This document shows positions 22,797-26,051 of a DNA stretch of 26,051 nucleotides, one piece after another. The DNA lies in the NCBI GenBank assembly GCA_900548205.1, contig URJS01000027.1:1-26051 (forward strand), written 5' to 3'. Source of the stretch: an uncultured Roseburia sp. (GTDB taxonomy: Bacteria; Bacillota; Clostridia; Lachnospirales; Lachnospiraceae). A program made the translations under genes and the position numbers. The stretch's first letter is position 1; every line of letters starts with the position of its first letter. The notes under the pieces were generated by a model. That model made no database searches and was not told the origin of the DNA. It saw only the letters and a list, made by a program, of their open reading frames with translations.

Positions 22797-24026
22797 CTAA
22801 CAATTTGATTTTTTTATGAGTAATTCCTCAAGGGCGTTAGACGCTGCAACGTCCTTTTTCTGTAGGCTGTGACTGTAGATGTTCATTGTGGTGCTGGTCT
22901 GTGCGTGCCCCAGTCGGTTCGATACAGTCCGAACGTCCACGTTCTGACTGATCAGCAGTGTAGCGGAGGTGTGGCGGAGACCGTGCAGGGGAATATCCGG
23001 CAGTTGTTCCGTGTGCGTGTCGTTGTAGTGCGCTATCACGGACTTAAACACGCTGTACGGGGTAGACGGGTACATCTGCGCCCCGTTCCACTGTATAAAT
23101 AAATACTCTTGTTTGTCTGCTCTTTCTACCCACTGACAGCCGATAGAAAGACGGTAGGTGTTATACTCGAGCCGGTAACGCTTTAGCTGCTTTATGATAT
23201 GCTCCGGCACGCTTAACACCCTTGCAGAACTGTGGTTCTTTGGTGTCTTGGTGTATGGCTTTCCGTTTACTATGGTAGTGCTCTTTGTGATGCTGATCGT
23301 CTTATCATGCAGATCAATGTCAGACCAGAGCAGGGCAACAGCTTCGCCACGCCTTAGACCACAAAATATACAGAGCTGGAAAAAGATGTTGTGCTGGAGC
23401 TTGAGCAGCCCGCGCGCCGTTTCGTCGTCCAGTTCGGTCAGAAATGCCCCCGTTTCCTCAACGGTGAAGTGTTTTATATCTGCTGTGGTATTTGCCTGCT
23501 TGGGCGGTTTTACACGTTCACAGGGGTTATCTGTGACAATGTTCCAATGGGCAGCCGTGGAGAAGATGGAGCTGATCACAGCATGGCATCGCCGAATAGA
23601 TGTAGGGGAGTATCCGCCCTGCCTGTTGTCCTTCCTCGATTGCAGCATATCCGTGTATAGTTTGTTTAGGTGTGCAGGCTGCACCCGTGCAAGCTTTAGA
23701 TGCCCGATCGCGGGCATGATATGTGTGTATAGGAAATTCGTGTATAAGTCTACCGTGGTGGGCTCTAACTGGATTTTTGCGTACTCCTCAAGCCATTTTT
23801 CCGCAAAGTCTTGAAATGTAATCTTTTCCCCGTCAAGGTATTTGCCGTTTCGGACTTTCTCCTCAAATTCAAGCGTGAAGCGCGCAAGCTCCCGCTCGTT
23901 CTGCTTCTCTGTCCTGGCCGGATCCGGTTTCCATGTGACACGCTCGAATATCTGATTGCCGTAAATGTCACGACCGTTGCTGACAGTGATCTGGTAACTG
24001 TTTCCTCTTTTCCGTATGCTTGCCAT
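22797..24026 (-). CDS. Tyrosine recombinase / phage-type integrase
   Basis: This site-specific recombinase would integrate and excise the element. The 409-residue protein has an N-terminal arm-binding domain (SIRKRGNSYQITVSNGRD...), a SAM-like core-binding domain (about 70-175, beginning TFQDFAEKWLEEY) and a catalytic domain. All catalytic residues are present: Arg225 (CGLRRGE), Lys263 (TPKNHSSARV), His348 and Arg351 (HGLRH), His374 (RLGHA) and nucleophile Tyr384 (NIYSH). AAAGGA precedes the start by about 12 bases. The gene reads toward the tRNA fragment 90 bases beyond its stop, as is usual for att-adjacent integrases. It looks intact, so the element may still be mobile. Confidence 0.96.
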   Translation of the reverse strand: MASIRKRGNSYQITVSNGRDIYGNQIFERVTWKPDPARTEKQNERELARFTLEFEEKVRNGKYLDGEKITFQDFAEKWLEEYAKIQLEPTTVDLYTNFLYTHIMPAIGHLKLARVQPAHLNKLYTDMLQSRKDNRQGGYSPTSIRRCHAVISSIFSTAAHWNIVTDNPCERVKPPKQANTTADIKHFTVEETGAFLTELDDETARGLLKLQHNIFFQLCIFCGLRRGEAVALLWSDIDLHDKTISITKSTTIVNGKPYTKTPKNHSSARVLSVPEHIIKQLKRYRLEYNTYRLSIGCQWVERADKQEYLFIQWNGAQMYPSTPYSVFKSVIAHYNDTHTEQLPDIPLHGLRHTSATLLISQNVDVRTVSNRLGHAQTSTTMNIYSHSLQKKDVAASNALEELLIKKSNC

Positions 24027-24045
24027 TATATATGACCGTCCTTTC

Positions 24046-24258
24046 TTAAAAATGGGTATAAAAAATACAGCTCTGTACTTGCCAGAACTGCCCCGAAAGG
24101 ATATAATATAACTGTGATTGGAGTATATCGCTTTCGGGTATATGAGCCGTCCCAGTTGGCAGCTGGGGCGATACGTGGGTTTTCTTATTCCGTTTGATGA
24201 TGCAGTGGCAGGCTACACCAGCCGCGACAGCGACAATAAAAGAAATGATACTTTCCAC
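24046..24258 (-). CDS. Small hydrophobic peptide gene, candidate type I toxin
   Basis: A GTG start at 24258 is preceded by AGAGGT at a 7-base spacing, a plausible ribosome site. The predicted 70-residue product starts MESIISFIVAVAAGVACHC, a single membrane span, followed at once by the basic cluster IIKRNKK and then a polar tail of about 45 residues. One span plus a positive tail resembles small type I toxins and the many short membrane peptides near integrases in Clostridia, though this frame is longer than most. The tail is encoded across structured repeat A (24129-24170), so it may be read-through of RNA structure. A plus-strand transcript (24114-24331) would be antisense to its start. No convincing own promoter was found. 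Confidence 0.5.
   Translation of the reverse strand: MESIISFIVAVAAGVACHCIIKRNKKTHVSPQLPTGTAHIPESDILQSQLYYILSGQFWQVQSCIFYTHF
24079..24107 (+). promoter_or_regulatory. Consensus-like promoter for the antisense transcript
   Basis: TTGCCA (24079-24084), exactly 17 bases, TATAAT (24102-24107). The perfect palindrome TACAG-CT-CTGTA (24066-24077) sits directly upstream of the -35 and might be an operator. Transcription would start near 24114 and run into repeat A and against the minus-strand peptide gene. Confidence 0.7.
24129..24170 (+). repeat. Structured repeat, copy A
   Basis: It begins CGCTTTCGGG and continues TATATGAGCC, then folds into a perfect 10-bp stem (two G-T pairs) with a GGC loop at 24148-24170. 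Copy B at 24281-24325 has the same order of blocks, two extra G residues after CTTTCGGG, and compensating changes in the stem. Confidence 0.65.
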
Positions 24259-24280
24259 GTTAAATACCTCTATTCTGTAC

Positions 24281-24325
24281 CGCTTTCGGGGGTATATGAA
24301 CCGTCTCGGTTGGCAACTGGGGCGG
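24281..24325 (+). repeat. Structured repeat, copy B
   Basis: This is the partner of copy A: CGCTTTCGGG-GG-TATATGAACC, then a stem closed by a GTTGGCAAC tip. Differences from copy A in the stem mostly keep pairing (for example CAG/CTG against CGG/CTG), which argues that the RNA fold is under selection. Here the stem is followed by T-rich sequence and works as a terminator. Confidence 0.65.
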
Positions 24326-24331
24326 TTTTTT
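24301..24331 (+). terminator. Terminator formed by repeat B
   Basis: CCGTCTCGGTT (24301-24311) pairs with AACTGGGGCGG (24315-24325) over 11 bp with three G-T pairs, around loop GGC, and is followed by TTTTTT (24326-24331). It lies only 10 bases before the -35 box of the next promoter and would insulate the two RNAs. Confidence 0.75.
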
Positions 24332-24340
24332 ATTTTGGGG

Positions 24341-24369
24341 TTGAAAAATCCCGCACGATTGCATATAAT
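24341..24369 (+). promoter_or_regulatory. Promoter of the candidate antitoxin RNA
   Basis: TTGAAA (24341-24346), exactly 17 bases, TATAAT (24364-24369). The -10 and the following 21 bases are repeated in inverted orientation at 24595-24621, at the start of the convergent toxin transcript. Confidence 0.75.
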
Positions 24370-24375
24370 ATACTT

Positions 24376-24471
24376 AACAAGAGAGCCGAAAGCTAGATGA
24401 AGCCTAGCCGCCGGTAAAAATAAGTTGTAAAAATAGCGCCTTACTTTACCAGAGCGAGGGCGCTATTTTTT
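24376..24471 (+). ncRNA. Candidate type I antitoxin RNA, about 95 nt
   Basis: The RNA would run from the promoter at 24341-24369 to the bidirectional terminator ending at 24471. It has no ribosome site or usable frame. It contains a hairpin GCTAG/CTAGC (24392-24396 and 24404-24408) and ends in the stem shared with the toxin mRNA, so its 3' end of about 40 nt is fully complementary to the toxin mRNA 3' end, including the last toxin codons and stop. This geometry resembles the convergent txpA/ratA and par systems of Gram-positive bacteria. Confidence 0.6.
24429..24471. terminator. Bidirectional terminator shared by toxin and antitoxin RNAs
   Basis: A perfect 12-bp stem AAAAATAGCGCC (24429-24440) / GGCGCTATTTTT (24459-24470) with an 18-base loop. 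T-runs follow the stem on both strands. The toxin stop codon (24463-24465) lies inside the stem. Confidence 0.85.
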
Positions 24472-24549
24472 GTGGCTAAAATTAATAACAAGAGTTATTA
24501 CGGCACAAAGCATAATTACGAAAGTGAATAAATCACTATATGTAACCAT
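24463..24549 (-). CDS. Holin-like type I toxin peptide, 28 residues
   Basis: An ATG at 24549 follows AAAGGAG (24565-24559) by 9 bases and encodes a 28-residue peptide that begins MVTYSDLFTF, continues with a single hydrophobic span (VIMLCAVITLVI), and ends NFSHKK before TAG. The MVTYSDL start, one membrane helix and short basic tail match what I recall of the 'putative holin-like toxin' family of type I toxin-antitoxin systems in Firmicutes, which insert in the cell membrane. In the leader, GCCAGCT (24583-24577) can pair with AGCTGGT (24560-24554) and mask the ribosome site, a common feature of such toxins. The mRNA ends in a terminator shared with the convergent RNA at 24376-24471. It is shorter than usual gene-calling limits. 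Confidence 0.75.
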   Translation of the reverse strand: MVTYSDLFTFVIMLCAVITLVINFSHKK

Positions 24550-24594
24550 AGGCACCAGCTCCTTTCAAGTACTCGGCAGCTGGCATATCGCCCC

Positions 24595-24621
24595 TTCGGC
24601 TCTCCGGTTAAGTATATTATA
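24595..24621 (-). promoter_or_regulatory. Toxin promoter -10 and leader, inverted copy of the antitoxin promoter
   Basis: On the minus strand TATAAT (24621-24616) is followed by ATACTTAAC, two differing bases and GAGAGCCGAA, matching 24364-24390 in 25 of 27 positions. No good -35 lies at 16-18 bases, so the promoter is probably weaker than its antitoxin twin. A 9-bp palindrome GGAC-T-GTCC (24640-24648) covers the -35 position and could be a control site. Confidence 0.6.
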
Positions 24622-24679
24622 TTTTCAATGTGCAGAACCGGACTGTCCAAAGTTGGCGCATCCGATCTCAACCGGCGCA

Positions 24680-24755
24680 ATTTTGCGCACGTTCGCTTTA
24701 GAGGTTTGGCTAACCACCGTTCTTTTGGGTACGGTGGTTATTTTGCGCACGTTCG
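24680..24755. repeat. Direct repeats bracketing a hairpin, downstream of the repressor gene
   Basis: ATTTTGCGCACGTTCG occurs at 24680-24695 and again at 24740-24755, exactly 60 bases apart. Between them is a perfect 9-bp stem AACCACCGT (24712-24720) / ACGGTGGTT (24731-24739). The first copy overlaps the palindrome GCGCAA-TT-TTGCGC (24675-24688). CGCTTTAGA follows each copy within 20 bases. The block lies between the repressor stop and the toxin promoter. It may end the repressor transcript or bind a protein. Confidence 0.6.
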
Positions 24756-24769
24756 ATTAATGGTACGCT

Positions 24770-25177
24770 TTAGAAGTTCTCATCGTCCATGATAGCTTCT
24801 TCTAGTTTCTTTAGTTCCTCTGGGGCATTTGCGTAATCGTCTGCGTGTGCTGCGTTTAACTGGGGTATATCTGTCTTGCGCTGGCTTTTTACAAACTCTG
24901 CAAATTGTCTTATCTGCTCCAACTCTTCATCTGTATATTCATCTCCGTCAAAGTGGGCGGCGATTGTCTGCGGTTCGTCTTCCATTCCCATTAAATAACC
25001 TAATGAAACATTAAAATATTCAGCTAGTTTTTTTAGAATAGAAACATTTGGTTCTCTATTGCCACGCTCATAAAATGAATACGCTGCAACGGTTATGCCT
25101 AAATAATTAGCAATATCTTTTTGGGAAAGTTCATGTTGAAGTCTTAATTCTTTTAGTCTTTTTAAATGTTCACCCAT
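24770..25177 (-). CDS. cI-like XRE family repressor
   Basis: The 135-residue protein has an N-terminal Cro/C1-type helix-turn-helix (about residues 6-62: LKELRLQHELSQKDIANYLGITVAAYSFYERG with the typical PNVSILKKLAEYFNVSLGYLMG end). An acidic, helical C-terminal half follows, without a LexA-type peptidase motif, so any induction would not be by RecA-dependent self-cleavage. GGAGGGTG precedes the ATG. It is transcribed away from a Cro-like gene, with three operator copies in the gap; the promoter of each gene overlaps at least one. It likely keeps the element quiet and represses its own and the rightward promoter. Confidence 0.93.
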   Translation of the reverse strand: MGEHLKRLKELRLQHELSQKDIANYLGITVAAYSFYERGNREPNVSILKKLAEYFNVSLGYLMGMEDEPQTIAAHFDGDEYTDEELEQIRQFAEFVKSQRKTDIPQLNAAHADDYANAPEELKKLEEAIMDDENF

Positions 25178-25202
25178 TTGTCACCCTCCAAACGTCATAT
25201 TG

Positions 25203-25301
25203 ATTATATATTATGTCGTTTTAAAAATCAACAAAATGTTAAAAAACTATTGACATTTAACATTTTGTTTATTATAATTTCAATGAAATCAACAAAATGT
25301 T
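25203..25301. promoter_or_regulatory. Divergent lysogeny switch: two promoters and three operators
   Basis: Rightward promoter: TTGACA (25250-25255), 17 bases, TATAAT (25273-25278), fully consensus. Leftward promoter on the minus strand: TTGATT (25231-25226), 17 bases, TATAAT (25208-25203). An 11-bp site AACAAAATGTT occurs at 25230-25240 and 25291-25301, and inverted as AACATTTTGTT at 25259-25269. Each has AACA/TGTT arms around three bases. The first overlaps the leftward -35, the second fills the rightward spacer, and the third is just after the rightward start. This is a typical phage repressor switch. Confidence 0.85.
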
Positions 25302-25325
25302 TAATTTTAAAAGCGAGGTGATAAC

Positions 25326-25520
25326 ATGAAACTAAACAGAGACAAAGTCGATATTGCAATGGCGCGCAAGATGATGACTGTAACAGATTTAGCAAAAGCA
25401 TACGGTGTAAGTCGGGCGAGAATGAACGTTATACTTAATAGCCAAGTATTGACACCGGTATGCGCCGGTAGGGTTGCAAAAGCGCTCGGCATGGATGTAA
25501 CCGAGATTATCGACCAGTAG
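25326..25520 (+). CDS. Cro-like small helix-turn-helix protein
   Basis: The 64-residue protein is a single helix-turn-helix domain (MTVTDLAKAYGVSRARMNVILN, then AGRVAKALGMDVTEII), of the XRE/Cro class. AGGTGAT lies 5 bases before the ATG. It is the first gene of the rightward transcript from the consensus promoter at 25250-25278 and faces the repressor across the shared operators. A Cro-type role, opposing the repressor and favouring lytic or excision functions, is inferred from position and size. Confidence 0.88.
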   Translation: MKLNRDKVDIAMARKMMTVTDLAKAYGVSRARMNVILNSQVLTPVCAGRVAKALGMDVTEIIDQ

Positions 25521-25536
25521 GAGAGGGGGGAAGTGC

Positions 25537-25701
25537 ATGGCAAAATTAACACCGATGAAAGCCATAAGGAAAAAATGCCTTGAGTGCTGCTGCGGTCAGA
25601 TTAAGGAAGTGCGGGAATGTGATGTAAAAAGTTGCGCCCTACACGCATATAGGAGCGGACACAGACCCGAAGACGGGGAAATTATCACAGAGGATGCTTA
25701 A
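25537..25701 (+). CDS. Small Cys-rich phage protein, candidate zinc-binding
   Basis: A 54-residue frame starts 16 bases after the cro-like stop and is preceded by GAGAGGGGGGAAG, a strong ribosome site. It has a cluster KKCLECCCGQ (12-21), then ECDVKSC (27-33), giving CX2CCC...CX4C, and ends with YRSGHRPEDG. From memory, short proteins with KCLxCCCG...VxxCxxxxCxLxxYRxGxRP are common in early regions of Clostridia phages and conjugative elements. Their function is unknown to me; zinc binding is inferred from cysteine spacing. It is co-directional with the Cro-like gene. Confidence 0.75.
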   Translation: MAKLTPMKAIRKKCLECCCGQIKEVRECDVKSCALHAYRSGHRPEDGEIITEDA

Positions 25702-25784
25702 ATCAAAAAAACGCAAGCTAGGGCGGTAGTTTTTATCAAGAAAGGGGATTCAAAGGATGATAGAAGTATGATTTTTTGCGCAAG

Positions 25785-25892
25785 ATGTGCTTAAGTAATC
25801 AGATTGTACATGTGAAAGCAGGGTGCAAGTACCTTGTGAACTGGGGGAAACTTGTGGGGTATCTCAACCAGGGAGTCGGTGCGAAGCCATGA
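25785..25892 (+). CDS. Possible small protein upstream of the last gene
   Basis: A 35-residue frame begins MCLSNQIVHVKAG and ends GVGAKP; its TGA overlaps the ATG of the next gene (ATGA, 25889-25892), a pattern often seen for coupled genes. No clear ribosome site precedes 25785, and an internal GTG at 25812 is an alternative. I do not recognise the product. It could be chance. Confidence 0.3.
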   Translation: MCLSNQIVHVKAGCKYLVNWGKLVGYLNQGVGAKP

Positions 25893-26051
25893 GCACACCA
25901 AGCAAGGAGCAGTTTTATCATAGCTTGAATGCTGCCACTTATTGCGGGTGGGATTGGTGCCGTAAGCTTTACGGTTATCAGTACACGGATGTTGCATTTC
26001 TGGAGCGTGTCTATGCCCGATTAGAGGAGTTAGACCGCCAGAGGGTAAAAT
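25889..26051 (+). CDS. Partial gene of unknown function at the window edge
   Basis: The frame opens at ATG 25889 (MSTPSKEQFYHSLNAATY) and stays open to the last base, giving at least 54 residues, with aromatic-rich WDWCRKLYGYQY and then an acidic/basic helix (LERVYARLEELDRQRVK). In the same frame an earlier GTG at 25823 would add 22 residues including several cysteines. The ribosome site is weak for either start. I do not recognise the family; it belongs to the rightward early operon of the element. Confidence 0.5.
   Translation, partial: MSTPSKEQFYHSLNAATYCGWDWCRKLYGYQYTDVAFLERVYARLEELDRQRVK

Larger units (their letters stand above)
24114..24331 (+). ncRNA. Candidate antisense RNA with two structured repeats
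   Basis: The interval runs from the start site of the 24079-24107 promoter to the terminator at 24301-24331, about 218 nt. It has no plausible ribosome site and is complementary to the start, membrane-span coding part and ribosome site of the minus-strand peptide gene (24046-24258). It contains repeats A and B. An antitoxin role is inferred from this arrangement; it could also be two separate RNAs. Confidence 0.45.
22686..26051. mobile_element. Left end of an integrated element, probably a prophage
   Basis: The segment opens with a tRNA 3'-end fragment (candidate attachment core). It then carries a tyrosine integrase on the minus strand, a small-peptide/antisense-RNA region, a cI-like repressor on the minus strand, a divergent Cro-like gene with shared operators, and small phage-type genes. 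This is the usual layout of a temperate phage lysogeny module. An integrative conjugative element could look alike at this end. The right end is beyond the window. Confidence 0.8.

Noticed and set aside
23194..23814. Plus-strand frame of 206 codons opposite the integrase
   Set aside because: The minus-strand integrase has all catalytic residues; the opposite frame is its shadow.
24129..24325. CRISPR array
   Set aside because: There are only two imperfect copies 152 bases apart, with no regular spacers or cas genes nearby.
24118..24396. Plus-strand 92-codon frame through repeats A and B
   Set aside because: It has no ribosome site, crosses a terminator, and its only internal regularity comes from the two structured repeats; the region is better read as untranslated RNA.

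Overview
The window looks like chromosomal DNA of a Gram-positive anaerobe of the Clostridia, most likely Lachnospiraceae. I base this on the strong AGGAGG-type ribosome binding sites, the close operon packing, the sigma-A type promoters, the composition near 50% GC, and the gene orders (DUF512-der-plsY-gpsA; an arginine-to-spermidine operon with nspC). The species cannot be named from this sequence alone.

Positions 1-3062 carry dapA and dapB (lysine/diaminopimelate synthesis) and nfo (endonuclease IV). The spacers around them are rich in hairpins and one dispersed repeat. Positions 3063-3551 hold no obvious gene. They hold a good promoter, a strong terminator, and between them a stretch that resembles the 3' end of an IS200/IS605 tnpB gene with its guide-RNA scaffold. 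Positions 3552-10428 are a tight six-gene polyamine operon: arginine decarboxylase (speA), a SpeE-type aminopropyltransferase, a carboxy(nor)spermidine dehydrogenase, carboxy(nor)spermidine decarboxylase (nspC), agmatine deiminase (aguA) and N-carbamoylputrescine amidase (aguB). Together they would convert arginine to putrescine through agmatine, and then putrescine to spermidine by using aspartate semialdehyde. DapA uses the same semialdehyde.

Positions 10437-14292 hold a MarR regulator, a lytic transglycosylase on the minus strand without a visible signal peptide, lysA, and an M42-type peptidase. Positions 14337-17587 are a GntR(YtrA-type)-ABC ATPase-ABC permease operon with its own promoter, a candidate operator and a terminator. 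Positions 17652-22528 are a conserved housekeeping block: a DUF512 radical-SAM-like protein, der, plsY, gpsA and a dUTPase.

From about 22680 to the end is an integrated element, probably the lysogeny end of a prophage. It contains a tRNA 3'-end fragment (candidate attachment core), a tyrosine integrase on the minus strand, a small structured region, a cI-like repressor on the minus strand, a divergent Cro-like gene with three shared operators, a small Cys-rich protein, and a partial gene that runs off the window. The structured region (24046-24760) is the most interesting part. It encodes a 28-residue membrane peptide resembling the holin-like type I toxins, convergent with an untranslated RNA that has its own consensus promoter and shares a bidirectional terminator. 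Next to it is a second short hydrophobic peptide gene covered by another antisense transcript with two tandem structured repeats. The 28-residue peptide gene is too short for usual gene-calling cut-offs and was found by reading the minus strand directly.
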